64,000 bases of DNA from the NCBI RefSeq assembly GCF_000159955.1, contig NZ_GG695985.1, forward strand, positions 52,647 to 116,646, written 5' to 3'. The DNA is from Paenibacillus sp. oral taxon 786 str. D14. Its GTDB lineage: Bacteria; Bacillota; Bacilli; Paenibacillales; Paenibacillaceae. This document shows positions 1 to 8,571 of the stretch, piece after piece (the first letter of the stretch is position 1; every line of letters starts with the position of its first letter). The notes under the pieces were generated by a model, which searched no databases, was not told the DNA's origin, and saw only the letters and a program-made list of their open reading frames with translations. Both the position numbers and the translations under genes were made by a program.

Positions 1-2
1 TG

Positions 3-467
3 CATTCAGGCTTAAACAACGATTTCAAGTCGGTGCCGCAGGTGGTCATGCGCATGAAACAGGCTTCCGATTCGCCGGTTGCCTTGCTGGATCCGCCGAA
101 GGGCAGCGGGGAGAAAGCGATCGAAGTTGCCCTCCAATATATCAAGGAGCACTACAATGAGGAGCTTTCTTTGGAAAAGGTCGCTTCCGTCGTCTTCCTG
201 AACCCGGCGTATTTCAGCCAGCTGTTTAAGCAGAAGGTGGGACTCGGCTACAAGGAATACGTAACCTCGCTCCGTCTGGAGCAAGCGAAGCAGCTGCTGC
301 TGAACCCGAAGCTGAAGATCGCGGAGATTGCGGAATACCTCGGGTATCAGGACATCCGCCATTTCGCGCAGATGTTCCGCAAGAAGTATCAAGTCACGCC
401 GAATGAATACCGGCAGCAGCAGAATATTAACATCTTGCTGGCCAGCAGCGGCAAGCGGAGTAAGTAG
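3..467 (+). CDS. AraC-family regulator, C-terminal DNA-binding part (cut by window edge)
   Basis: The reading frame is open from the first in-frame codon at base 3, so the gene begins upstream of the window; the GTG at 33 is probably an internal codon. The C-terminal ~100 residues form the two helix-turn-helix motifs of the AraC/XylS family: the first around 'LSLEKVASVVFLNPAYFSQLFK' type residues and the second around 'IAEIAEYLGYQDIRHFAQMF', followed by the family's usual 'P.EYR' ending. In Paenibacillus such domains are most often the output half of YesN-type response regulators of two-component systems for sugar uptake; the receiver part is not visible here, so this is inference. A strong terminator follows about 100 bp downstream. 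Confidence 0.85.
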   Translation, partial: HSGLNNDFKSVPQVVMRMKQASDSPVALLDPPKGSGEKAIEVALQYIKEHYNEELSLEKVASVVFLNPAYFSQLFKQKVGLGYKEYVTSLRLEQAKQLLLNPKLKIAEIAEYLGYQDIRHFAQMFRKKYQVTPNEYRQQQNINILLASSGKRSK

Positions 468-568
468 GGAAGAGCGTTCTGTTCTGGTGTACAATGGGAG
501 AATGAACGAATAGACGAGAGAGGATGCCGCAAGATTGCACCCAAGATATAGGATGGTATGGATTGTTC

Positions 569-610
569 AAAGAGGAATGTGACGTGTTGTGTTACATTCC
601 TCTTTTTTAT
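569..610 (+). terminator. Rho-independent terminator after the AraC-type gene
   Basis: A 14-bp stem (arms 570-583 and 591-604, one G-T pair) with a 7-base loop is followed by a T-run. It separates the AraC-type gene from the chemotaxis-receptor-like gene. Confidence 0.85.
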
Positions 611-687
611 TTACAAAATTCCGTCGATTATTTGCACCCAACTTCGGAATGCCTAAATTTTTCCTTTCTATACCTTTAGTCCTATTC

Positions 688-693
688 TATAAT
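688..693 (+). promoter_or_regulatory. Likely -10 element of the chemotaxis-receptor-like gene
   Basis: A perfect TATAAT lies 33 bp upstream of the ATG at 726. The -35 position carries only a weak match (TTTCTA at 665-670), so the promoter assignment is tentative. No SigD-type motif was seen at a convincing spacing. Confidence 0.35.
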
Positions 694-725
694 GTTAGCA
701 AAATTTACATATCAGGGGTGGGAGT

Positions 726-2306
726 ATGAATCGGAACGAAAGGTTGGGAAGAATCGCTGCTTGGCTTAGTGTCGGCTTCACGGCGGTCCTGGCTGTTTGT
801 GCGTTATGGGCAAAGACGCCATGGTATATCCCCTGCCTTGTGCTATTTACTTTGCTCAGCTTGGGGTCTTCGTTGTTCTTTGGAACCGGCCTGCGGGCAG
901 CACTGGGAGGCGGGGCGCTGGCGGGCAAGCGTTCTCCTTCGGGGACAGGTGAATCCCAGCGGAAGGAAACTGATTGGACGGCAGTATTCAATGAGTCGCT
1001 AGTGGCGGCGGATCGACTGCAGGCGGCGGTTGGCGAAGTGAGCGAGAGCCTCGAGCAGCTGCAACGATTAGCCGATACTGCAGCGGCCGAGGATCTGAAG
1101 CTCAAGCAAAGCAGCGAACGTTCGCTGGAACAGGTGCAGGAGAGCCTGGCGGCAATGGAAGAGGTGGCGGCCTCGGCCTCCCAAATCCATGACGCAGCGG
1201 GGCATTTGCTTACCCGCAGCGAAAACACTCGAGCCGAGGCCATGCGTATGGCGGGAGCGCTCGAAACCGTAGACGGCACCATTCGTTCTTTGGCGCAATC
1301 CCAAGAGTCGATCGTGGGGCCGATGGAGGATCTGGAGGGGAACACCCGGAAGCTGGGCGCATTGTATCGGAGCTTGGAGGAGATCGCGGCAGAGGTCGCG
1401 TTGCTTGCGCTGAATGCGTCGATCGAGGCGGCTCGTTTGGGCGAGCAGGGGAAAGGTTTCGATGTCGTCGCCGTGCGCATGCGCCAGTTGGCGGATCAAA
1501 GCACCAGGGCGATCAACTCCTCCGCCCCGTTGTTCCAGCAAATCTCGGCGGATGTCGAGCGTGTGAAGTCCACGCTGATAGAGGGACGTGACTCGGCCCT
1601 GGAAGGAATTTCGCTGATGAAGCGAATGGGGGAGGACATCCGGTTCATTGCGGATGAAGTGGCAGAGGTGAACGGGCTGGTTGCCGAGGCGGGACAGCGA
1701 AGCCGGGAACAAGCCGAGCTGACGCGGAATATGGAGGCGATGCTAAGCGAGGTGCATGAGGCTCTCAATCGGAGCATCACCCATGTGGAGGGAGCGCTGG
1801 CTCGGATGGAATCGGAGCGAGAGCATATTTCCAAGCTGCAGACGGTGGTCGTGGGCTTGGATCGGGCCCAGGGCGAACTGATGGTATCATTGAACTCCGT
1901 CCATTCCGGGGCGGATCCGGCTGCCGGTGGCGAAGACGCGGTGGCCCTTGGTCAAGCCTATGCCCGGAAGCTGCTGGAGGCAGCCGAACAGCCAGGTTTC
2001 CGCATGCTGGAGCCGGCTAGTCACCGGGCTGCACTGGAGCAGCTGTTAGCCGCAGAGCCTGGTCTAGAAGCGGCCTGGTCGAACCGCAAGGACGGCTCTT
2101 TTATCGTATCCATTCCGGAAGCCGGCTTGCTTAACGCCAAAGGACGGGACTGGTTCCGCCAGGCGATTGCCGGAGAGACGGTCGTCTCCGAAGTGTATAT
2201 CTCCGCGATCACCAAGCGGCGTTGCATGACGCTGGCCGTGCCGATTGTCCGGGAAGGTGAAGTCATTGGTGTCCTGGGAGCCGATTTGTCTTTAGAACGG
2301 GGCTAA
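726..2306 (+). CDS. Methyl-accepting chemotaxis protein-like, with C-terminal Cache-like domain
   Basis: The 526-residue product has two closely spaced N-terminal membrane segments (about residues 10-28 and 33-53) with almost no extracytoplasmic loop and no HAMP domain. A long coiled-coil region (about 80-390) carries the receptor signalling tip, recognisable from 'LLALNASIEAARLGEQGKGF' and 'VAVRMRQLADQS', where CheA and CheW would dock. The last ~110 residues ('SFIVSIPEAGLLNAKGRDWF', 'VSEVYISAITKRR', 'AVPIVREGEVIGVLGADLSL') look like a PDC/Cache sensor fold, but placed after the signalling domain and so predicted to be cytoplasmic. The start has a GGGGTGGGAG ribosome site. It stands alone as a single-gene unit. 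It is probably a sensor of cytoplasmic or membrane-permeable signals; the ligand cannot be read from the sequence. Confidence 0.85.
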   Translation: MNRNERLGRIAAWLSVGFTAVLAVCALWAKTPWYIPCLVLFTLLSLGSSLFFGTGLRAALGGGALAGKRSPSGTGESQRKETDWTAVFNESLVAADRLQAAVGEVSESLEQLQRLADTAAAEDLKLKQSSERSLEQVQESLAAMEEVAASASQIHDAAGHLLTRSENTRAEAMRMAGALETVDGTIRSLAQSQESIVGPMEDLEGNTRKLGALYRSLEEIAAEVALLALNASIEAARLGEQGKGFDVVAVRMRQLADQSTRAINSSAPLFQQISADVERVKSTLIEGRDSALEGISLMKRMGEDIRFIADEVAEVNGLVAEAGQRSREQAELTRNMEAMLSEVHEALNRSITHVEGALARMESEREHISKLQTVVVGLDRAQGELMVSLNSVHSGADPAAGGEDAVALGQAYARKLLEAAEQPGFRMLEPASHRAALEQLLAAEPGLEAAWSNRKDGSFIVSIPEAGLLNAKGRDWFRQAIAGETVVSEVYISAITKRRCMTLAVPIVREGEVIGVLGADLSLERG

Positions 2307-2329
2307 ACAAAGGAATAACGGATTAGTTA

Positions 2330-2358
2330 TTGTCAGTCCTCCGCTTTTCCCCTATAAT
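2330..2358 (+). promoter_or_regulatory. SigA promoter of the cobalamin operon
   Basis: TTGTCA (2330-2335) and TATAAT (2353-2358) are separated by exactly 17 bp and lie just upstream of the cobalamin riboswitch. Transcription should start near 2365. Confidence 0.8.
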
Positions 2359-2395
2359 CCAATAGAGAAGAAAGCCTTAAGACAAGCGTACAATT

Positions 2396-2585
2396 TGTGC
2401 CCGTAGGTCCTGGAGCAACGGTGAAGCATGCCGTACCGCTTCGGGTTAAAAGGGAAGCCGGTGCAAATCCGGCACGGTCCCGCCACTGTAAACAGGGACG
2501 AGCTCATGATGCCACTGTCGCCCGCGAAGGGAGATGGGAAGGCGAGTTTTCGTCGAGACCTGGAAGTCAGGAGACCTGCCACGGG
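2396..2585 (+). ncRNA. Cobalamin (B12) riboswitch
   Basis: The element carries the conserved core of the adenosylcobalamin riboswitch class: an AGGGAA...GCCGGTG...CCGGC block near 2449-2474, 'GGTCCCGCCACTGTAA' at about 2476-2491, GGGAAGGC near 2535, and the B12 box 'AGTCAGGAGACCTGCC' at 2566-2581. It precedes a terminator at 2701-2730 and then btuF. By the known mechanism, bound cobalamin should reduce expression of the whole downstream uptake and salvage operon. Confidence 0.95.
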
Positions 2586-2700
2586 AATTCAAGACGGTCC
2601 TTCGAGGAAAGGATAACGTTCTGCCAAGAGCATCATGGCTTGGCGCTGCCATCGTGGAGTCTCTCCGCTTTGCGCGCGCACAGCATGACTTTGTAGACGT

Positions 2701-2730
2701 AACCCCATCCGCTAGGATTGGGGTTTTTTC
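2701..2730 (+). terminator. Terminator of the cobalamin riboswitch expression platform
   Basis: AACCCCA and TGGGGTT arms flank a small inner stem (TCC/GGA) and are followed by a T-run. It lies between the B12 box and btuF, so it is probably the ligand-controlled terminator. Confidence 0.75.
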
Positions 2731-2843
2731 TTTGTGCCGGTAGAGGGTTAGCCGGACTTCTTCGCCGCCGGCTGCACAACGTACCGCTGGAACACAAGGC
2801 GTTTCTTTATTTACTGAAAAATAAAGCAAGGGGAGATCTGGAG

Positions 2844-3854
2844 ATGAAAAACTGGAGAAGACTAGGAAGCCTGTGGCTGCTGGCGTTGCTGCTGGTGCTT
2901 GCGGCCTGCGGTAACAATAACGCCGTCACCCCGGGGACAGGGAACACAGCGGACGCTGCACAACCGACGCAAAACGCTGGAACGAACGCGGCGGCGGACA
3001 ATTCGGCGGCACAAGAGACGACTTACCCTTATACCGTCACTGATTCTACCGGTAAAGAGTTTACGTTTGAAGCCGCGCCGGAACGTATCGTCTCGCTGGC
3101 GCCTTCGGAGACGGAAACGCTGTTTGCACTGGGACTGGACGAGCAGGTCGCTGGCGTATCCGACCTGGATGATTATCCTGAAGCGGTGAAGGACAAACCG
3201 CGGATGGGCGGGTTCCAGGTGAATGTCGAGGCAATCGTGGCGGCGCAGCCGGACCTAATTCTTGCGGCGAGCCTGATCGATGAAGCAACGGTCAAAAACT
3301 TGACGGATATGGGATATAAAGTGTTCCAGTCCAATCCGAAGACGATCAACGAAGTAATGGAGCATATTCGGACGATCGGCGAAATTACCAACCATCAGGC
3401 TGAAGCTGCTGAAGTGGTCGGCAAGATGAAGGAAGAGGTCCAAACGGTAACCGATGCGGTAGCTTCGCTAAGTGAAGACCAGAAGAAGAAGGTCTACATC
3501 GAGTTTTCTCCGGGATGGACGGTTGGCAAAGGCGAATTCATGGATGAGATGATCACGTTAGCTGGCGGCATCAACGTTGCTTCCGATGTCAAGGGATGGT
3601 CCGAGATCAATGAGGAACAAATTATCCAAGCGAACCCGGACGTCATTTTATACGCGAAAAGCGTTGTTGACGAAAATAACAAGACGTTAGCGGACATCAT
3701 CAAAGGCCGTTCAGGCTGGGACCAAATTACGGCCGTGAAGGAGAACCGCATTATCGCTCTGGACGATAACCTGCTGAGCCGTACGGGCCCTCGCGTCACG
3801 CAAGGGCTGATTGAAGTGGCCAAGGCGGTTCACCCGGATTTGATCCAGCCATGA
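2844..3854 (+). CDS. btuF: Corrinoid ABC transporter substrate-binding lipoprotein
   Basis: The 336-residue protein begins with a signal peptide ending in a lipobox (LAAC, Cys at about residue 21), followed by a Thr/Asn/Ala-rich linker. The folded part has the two-lobe helical-backbone binding fold of the BtuF/FhuD class, with 'PERIVSLAPSETETLFALG' at its start and 'QPDLILAA' and 'NPDVILYA' further on. The ATG at 2844 has a GGGGAG site and puts the lipobox at the right distance; the longer open frame upstream only reads through the riboswitch terminator. Immediate coupling to btuC by an ATGA overlap and the cobalamin riboswitch upstream indicate cobalamin or cobinamide as ligand rather than iron-siderophore. 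Confidence 0.92.
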   Translation: MKNWRRLGSLWLLALLLVLAACGNNNAVTPGTGNTADAAQPTQNAGTNAAADNSAAQETTYPYTVTDSTGKEFTFEAAPERIVSLAPSETETLFALGLDEQVAGVSDLDDYPEAVKDKPRMGGFQVNVEAIVAAQPDLILAASLIDEATVKNLTDMGYKVFQSNPKTINEVMEHIRTIGEITNHQAEAAEVVGKMKEEVQTVTDAVASLSEDQKKKVYIEFSPGWTVGKGEFMDEMITLAGGINVASDVKGWSEINEEQIIQANPDVILYAKSVVDENNKTLADIIKGRSGWDQITAVKENRIIALDDNLLSRTGPRVTQGLIEVAKAVHPDLIQP

Positions 3855-4900
3855 AGCGCGGCAAATTCGCCGGATACGGAGTCATCGGGCTCTTGCTCCT
3901 GGTTGTGACGCTGCTGCTCTGCATCGGCATCGGCTCCGTTTATGTGCCTGCTGGAGAAATCGCGGCGATCTTGCTGCACAGGCTCCCGGGGTTAGACCGC
4001 CTGATCACGCCGGATTGGACGACGGCAGCAGAGCAAATCGTCGTCCAGGTCCGGTTGCCTCGCGTGCTGCTCGGGATGCTGGTCGGCGCTTCGCTCGCCG
4101 TAGCGGGCGCCGGCTTCCAAGGGGTGCTGCGCAACCCGCTGGCGGATCCGTTTACACTGGGCGTATCGTCAGGTTCGGCAATCGGTGCGGCGGTGCTGAT
4201 CTTTTTCGGATGGCAGTTTTCCCTGTTTGGGATCTTTACGCTTCCGATGGTTGCGTTCCTGACGGGGGCTGTTACGTTATGGATCGTGATCTGGCTGGCT
4301 AGAGAGAACGGACGGCTGCCGATTGAAAGTCTGGTTTTGTCCGGCGTCGTGATGCAATCGTTCCTAGGGGCTGTTGTCTCCTTTTTAACGGCAATGTCGA
4401 AGAAAACCATTAATGAAATTTACTATTGGACGATGGGCAGTTTAAGCTTGCGCGGATGGTCGTATACGGCCATCCTTTTGCCGTATTTGCTGCTGGGAGC
4501 CTTATTCCTTTGGAGCCGGGCTAAACATTTGAACCTGCTGACTTTAGGTGAACGTCAAGCCTCCCATTCCGGGATGGCCGTAGAACGAACCAAACTAGCT
4601 GTGTTGCTCGTTGCTACACTGATGACGGCGGCTGCGGTATCCGTGTCAGGGGTAATCGGATTCGTAGGCCTGGTCGTTCCGCATATGATCCGTCTGATCA
4701 CCGGCCCGGATTATCGGCTGATCATTCCTTTGTCGGCGCTGGGCGGCGGGATATTTATGATGTGGAGCGACTTGGCGGCTCGCTCGCTGCTGGCTCCAAC
4801 GGAGGTCCCGCTGGGCATCGTCACCGCCTTTGTGGGGGCGCCTTTCTTTGGGTATCTGTTGTATCGGAAGAAGAAACAGAGGGAGGAGGAGCTGCGTTGA
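3851..4900 (+). CDS. btuC: Corrinoid ABC transporter permease (FecCD family)
   Basis: The 349-residue protein has about ten hydrophobic segments and the FecCD-family signature regions, for example 'RLPRVLLGMLVGASLAVAG', 'GFQGVLRNPLADPFTLGVSS' and, near the end, 'GLVVPHMIRLITG', the loop that contacts the ATPase. It forms the membrane channel that takes corrinoid from BtuF. The start overlaps the btuF stop (ATGA) and the end overlaps the TTG start of btuD, so the three are translationally coupled. Confidence 0.93.
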   Translation: MKRGKFAGYGVIGLLLLVVTLLLCIGIGSVYVPAGEIAAILLHRLPGLDRLITPDWTTAAEQIVVQVRLPRVLLGMLVGASLAVAGAGFQGVLRNPLADPFTLGVSSGSAIGAAVLIFFGWQFSLFGIFTLPMVAFLTGAVTLWIVIWLARENGRLPIESLVLSGVVMQSFLGAVVSFLTAMSKKTINEIYYWTMGSLSLRGWSYTAILLPYLLLGALFLWSRAKHLNLLTLGERQASHSGMAVERTKLAVLLVATLMTAAAVSVSGVIGFVGLVVPHMIRLITGPDYRLIIPLSALGGGIFMMWSDLAARSLLAPTEVPLGIVTAFVGAPFFGYLLYRKKKQREEELR

Positions 4901-5688
4901 TCAAGGTGTCTGGGGTTGCCAAGGCGTTTGGCCGGCTGGAGGTGCTTCACGGTGTGGACTGGCAGGTTGGCTCCGGTGAGTTTTGGGGCTTGATTGGACC
5001 CAACGGCAGCGGCAAAACAACTTTGCTCAACTTGATCTCCGGCGTGGAGAAGCCGGATGCCGGCGAGATTGCGTTGAGCGGACGACCGCTTTCGTCGTAT
5101 TCGCGCAAGGAGCTGTCGCGCAAGGTCGCCGTCCTTCAGCAGGACGGGCTTCCGGCTGTGGCTTTTACGGTGCGTGAAGTGGTGGAAATGGGGCGGTTCG
5201 CCCATCAGGATTGGCGCGGCAAGGAGATCGGCGGGGCGAAGGCAGGCGAACGCCTCATTGATGGAATTATGGAACGTCTCGACCTGAAGGAGCTGGAGCA
5301 TCGTCCGCTGAGTGCGCTTAGCGGGGGGCAACGCCAGCGGGTAGCACTTGGGAAGGTGATGGCTCAGCAGCCCGAGCTGGTGCTGCTCGATGAACCAACA
5401 ACCTATTTGGATTTGCGTTACCAGATGCAATTTATGGAGCTGGTGGCCGAATGGCAGCGCGATGCCGGACTTACCGTCGTTTCAGTGATGCATGATTTGA
5501 ATTTGGCTGCCTTGTTTTGCAGCCATCTCTTAGTGATGAGCGGCGGGCAAATTGTGGCGCAAGGCGCGCCGGACGGCATTTTGTCACCGGAGCTGGTTGA
5601 AACCGTATTTGGAGTTCAGGCCCACCAAGTGGTTCATCCGGATTCGGACGTTCCGCAGCTATTGCTGCGCCGGGCAAGTTTAGGTTAA
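4897..5688 (+). CDS. btuD: Corrinoid ABC transporter ATP-binding protein
   Basis: The 263-residue ATPase has Walker A GPNGSGKTT (about residues 33-41), ABC signature LSGGQRQR, Walker B LVLLDEPTT and an H-loop 'SVMHDLN'. The TTG at 4897 is chosen as start because it follows a GGGAGGAGGAG ribosome site and overlaps the btuC stop by TTGA; the longer frame upstream is only btuC read out of frame. It powers corrinoid import with BtuC and BtuF. Confidence 0.92.
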   Translation: MIKVSGVAKAFGRLEVLHGVDWQVGSGEFWGLIGPNGSGKTTLLNLISGVEKPDAGEIALSGRPLSSYSRKELSRKVAVLQQDGLPAVAFTVREVVEMGRFAHQDWRGKEIGGAKAGERLIDGIMERLDLKELEHRPLSALSGGQRQRVALGKVMAQQPELVLLDEPTTYLDLRYQMQFMELVAEWQRDAGLTVVSVMHDLNLAALFCSHLLVMSGGQIVAQGAPDGILSPELVETVFGVQAHQVVHPDSDVPQLLLRRASLG

Positions 5689-5726
5689 GGGTACGAGTCA
5701 GTAATACAGAAAAGGGGAATATGGTT

Positions 5727-6806
5727 ATGGCATACAATTCAGTCGAACAGCTTGCGCAAGCAATTACTCCTTTGGACGAAGCAGCGATGAAAGCGGCGCA
5801 GGTCCATTTGGACCAGTTGACGAAGCCGCCGGGAAGTCTCGGGAAGTTGGAAGGATTGGCAGTGAAGCTGGCAGGCATCACGGGAATCATTCGTCCGGAG
5901 TTTCCAAAACGGTCGGTAATCGTAATGGCGGCGGACCATGGCGTTTGTGAGGAAGGGGTCAGCGCGTTTCCGGCAGAAGTGACGCCGCAGATGGTGCATA
6001 ACTTTTTGGCCGGCGGCGCAGCGGTGAATGTGCTGGCACGCCAGGCTTCGGCTGACGTCGTTTGCGTGGATATCGGGGTGAATGCAGAGATGTCACATCC
6101 GGGGCTGCTGCAACGTAAGTTGCGTTACGGGACAGGAAATATGGCCAAGGGACCGGCGATGAGCCGGGAGGAAGCCGAAGCCGCCATTCGAGTTGGGGCC
6201 GAGGTGGTGGCTGATGCGGTGTCCCAAGGCGTTCGACTGTTCGTCACCGGGGAGATGGGTATCGGAAACACCACAGCCAGCGCTGCGATCATGAGCAGTC
6301 TGACGGGGATCGCACCGCAGCAGAGCGTTGGGCGTGGAACCGGGGTCAACGATGAACGGCTTCGGCACAAAATTTCCGTCGTGGAGCGGGCGCTGGAGGT
6401 CAATCGCCCGAATGCCAACGATCCGCTGGACGTGCTAGCTAAAGTCGGCGGGCTGGAGATTGCCGGAATGACTGGCGTCATTCTGGGAGCCGCAGCTCAT
6501 CGCTGCCCGGTCGTGATCGACGGCTTTATTTCAACTGTGTCCGCGCTGCTGGCGGTACGTATACAGCCGAATGTGGCCGACTATATTATTGCTTCGCACG
6601 TCTCCCACGAGCAGGGACACCGTGCGCTCCTGCAGGAGCTTGGCCTTAACCCGATGCTGGAGCTGGATATGCGGCTTGGGGAAGGCACAGGCGGCGTGCT
6701 GGCGCTCCATCTTGTAGATGCGGCTTGCCGGATCGTTGCTGAAATGGCGACGTTCGAAAGCGCGGGCGTCGCGTCCGGTGAAGGAAATGGTGGGGGGACC
6801 GAGTGA
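5727..6806 (+). CDS. cobT: Nicotinate-nucleotide:dimethylbenzimidazole phosphoribosyltransferase
   Basis: The 359-residue product matches CobT in length and motifs: 'LDQLTKPPGSLGKLE' near the N-terminus, 'VMAADHGVCEEGVSAFP', 'FVTGEMGIGNTTASAA' and, near the C-terminus, 'LRLGEGTGG'-type residues (here DMRLGEGTGG). CobT makes alpha-ribazole phosphate, the lower-ligand donor for cobalamin. Two ATGs are possible, at 5721 and 5727; the second is preferred because the AAGGGG site is 9 bases from it but only 3 from the first. It lies 38 bp after btuD in the same operon. Confidence 0.95.
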   Translation: MAYNSVEQLAQAITPLDEAAMKAAQVHLDQLTKPPGSLGKLEGLAVKLAGITGIIRPEFPKRSVIVMAADHGVCEEGVSAFPAEVTPQMVHNFLAGGAAVNVLARQASADVVCVDIGVNAEMSHPGLLQRKLRYGTGNMAKGPAMSREEAEAAIRVGAEVVADAVSQGVRLFVTGEMGIGNTTASAAIMSSLTGIAPQQSVGRGTGVNDERLRHKISVVERALEVNRPNANDPLDVLAKVGGLEIAGMTGVILGAAAHRCPVVIDGFISTVSALLAVRIQPNVADYIIASHVSHEQGHRALLQELGLNPMLELDMRLGEGTGGVLALHLVDAACRIVAEMATFESAGVASGEGNGGGTE

Positions 6807-7396
6807 TGAAGATCCTGGTGACCGGCGGAGCCCGCAGCGGCAAAAGCACATTCGCTGAACGTTGGGTCATGAAACAGGCAACATCCGCTGATTACGTTGC
6901 AACGGCGCAAGCGTTTGACGATGAGATGAAGGCCCGTATCAGGTTGCACCAGCTCCAGCGGGAGCAAAGCGGGTTCACCTGGACGACGCATGAAGCGCCG
7001 CTTGAACTAGCAGAGATGCTGCAGGAGTTAGGTAAGCGGCCCGTTGCAAAGGAGGGCGCGGCCGCCGAAGCCGCGGGTCCGGTTGTGCTGGTCGACTGCC
7101 TGACGTTATGGTTGTCGAACGTGCTGCTGAGCGCATCGGAACAGGCCGATGGTGTGGACGCCGTTTTGACGCGGGAAATTGAGCGGTTGACCGCTGCGGC
7201 CGAGGCTTTTCCCGGCACTTTGGTGATGGTTACAAATGAGGTCGGCAGCGGGATCGTGCCGGAGTATCCGCTTGGCCGGCAATATCGGGATTGGGCCGGG
7301 CTGCTGAACCGAACGATGGCGTCGATCGCGAATCAGGTGTTTCTGGTTACCGCCGGCATCCCCATCGAGTTGAAAAGCAGGGAGTATCGCTTATGA
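6806..7396 (+). CDS. cobU: Adenosylcobinamide kinase / guanylyltransferase
   Basis: The 196-residue product starts 'MKILVTGGARSGKSTFAE', with the P-loop GGARSGKS typical of CobU/CobP, and has 'VLVDCLTLWLSNVL' and 'VTNEVGSGIVPEYPLGRQYRD' further on. The enzyme phosphorylates adenosylcobinamide and transfers GMP to give GDP-cobinamide. The ATG at 6806 overlaps the cobT stop by one base (TGATG); an in-frame GTG three bases earlier is less likely. Confidence 0.95.
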   Translation: MKILVTGGARSGKSTFAERWVMKQATSADYVATAQAFDDEMKARIRLHQLQREQSGFTWTTHEAPLELAEMLQELGKRPVAKEGAAAEAAGPVVLVDCLTLWLSNVLLSASEQADGVDAVLTREIERLTAAAEAFPGTLVMVTNEVGSGIVPEYPLGRQYRDWAGLLNRTMASIANQVFLVTAGIPIELKSREYRL

Positions 7397-8253
7397 CGAA
7401 CGGACCAGAGCACAAAGCGCCCTCCGGGGCGGATAAGCATGGAGCTCTGCAGCCGATCTTGGCGGCCTTCCAGTTTCTGTCACGCTTTCCGGTACGGGCT
7501 GAACTGGATTTTACAACGGACTTGCTGCGGCGCAGTATCCCCTATTATCCGCTTGTCGGAGCAGCAATCGGCGCTGTCGTCTGGGCAGGCGGCTTGCTTG
7601 CCGACTGGCTGCTTCCTTCGTACCCGGCAGCCATCCTTTCCTTATTGATTTGGGTTGGATTAACTGGAGGTTTGCATTTGGACGGTTGGATGGATACGGC
7701 CGACGGACTGCTGAGCTACCGGTCACGCGACAAGATGCTTGAGATCATGAAAGACAGCCGGGTAGGCGCCATGGGCGTGCTGGCCTGCGTCCTATTGCTG
7801 ATGCTCAAAGCCTCGCTGCTGACCTCGCTCTTCCAAGGGGGCCTGCTGACGTCAGGGCTGGCGATATGGCTGGCACCTCTGTGGAGCCGGTGGTTTATGA
7901 CCCGGGCGATGCACCGCTGGCCCATGGCCCGGCAAGGTGAGGGATTGGCTGCGCAATTCCACGGCTTCAGCGAACGGGATGCCTGGGGGAGCACCATCAT
8001 GGCGGTGACGATATCCGTTGTAGTGTTGCTGCTCACTTTGCTCGTGTTGCTGGGAGGAATGGAGGAATCGGCTTTGCTGCGATCGCTGCTGTTTATCGGC
8101 CTGTCTCCCTTTATCGCCTGGGCGGCGGGAACTTGGGCCGCTCGACGAATCAATGCCAAGCTCGGCGGTTTGACCGGCGATACCTACGGGGCGCTGGGCG
8201 AAGGGTTGGAAGCTGTCCTGTTGCTGCTTGCAGTGCTGATTTTTGCCCATTGA
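7393..8253 (+). CDS. cobS: Adenosylcobinamide-GDP ribazoletransferase (cobalamin synthase)
   Basis: The 286-residue membrane protein has the CobS hallmarks 'FLSRFPV', 'YYPLVGAAIG', 'GGLHLDGWMDTADGL' and 'DSRVGAMG'. It joins GDP-cobinamide with alpha-ribazole to complete cobalamin. The ATG overlaps the cobU stop (ATGA). The extra ~25 hydrophilic residues at the N-terminus are a little longer than in most homologues. No cbiB/cobD is present in the window, so the operon covers salvage and final assembly rather than full synthesis. Confidence 0.95.
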   Translation: MTNGPEHKAPSGADKHGALQPILAAFQFLSRFPVRAELDFTTDLLRRSIPYYPLVGAAIGAVVWAGGLLADWLLPSYPAAILSLLIWVGLTGGLHLDGWMDTADGLLSYRSRDKMLEIMKDSRVGAMGVLACVLLLMLKASLLTSLFQGGLLTSGLAIWLAPLWSRWFMTRAMHRWPMARQGEGLAAQFHGFSERDAWGSTIMAVTISVVVLLLTLLVLLGGMEESALLRSLLFIGLSPFIAWAAGTWAARRINAKLGGLTGDTYGALGEGLEAVLLLLAVLIFAH

Positions 8254-8425
8254 TAACTCGCGGAGCGGAGGTGCTCTTGGGGGAGGGGACCTTCTACGGC
8301 GAGCGCTTTTGCATCATTATCCCCTTGAATCAGAACCAAGGAGAAAAGAAGAAGGTTAGAGCTGGACAGATTAATCGAGAATCCTAAGAGAAATAGGTCG
8401 ACTGTTAAGTAGCGGAGAATCAAAA

Positions 8426-8571
8426 TCGTGCATTATCACCGTATGCTGAATGAAAGGGATAATGGTGGAAAGGTCGAGCGTCATCACCACCACCTGATCG
8501 AGAGGGATAATGGTGGAAAGGTCGAGCGTCATCACCACCACCTGATCGAAGGGGATAATGGTGTAAAAGGC
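8426..8571 (+). repeat. 48-bp tandem repeat between cobS and cobQ
   Basis: Two complete copies (8452-8499 and 8500-8547) differ at very few positions, a third partial copy covers 8548-8571, and a degenerate half-copy precedes them (8426-8451). The period of 48 is a multiple of three, so an open frame on the plus strand is kept through all copies. A further partial copy in inverted orientation lies at about 8312-8333. Confidence 0.9.

Noticed and set aside
2718..2843. 42 extra codons upstream of btuF in the same frame
   Set aside because: They read through the riboswitch terminator; the signal peptide and GGGGAG site place the start at 2844.
8133..8387. 84-residue plus-strand frame at the end of cobS
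   Set aside because: It overlaps cobS out of frame and has no independent support.
8426..8571. CRISPR-like array in the repeat region
   Set aside because: The copies are directly adjacent with no unique spacers, so this is a tandem repeat.
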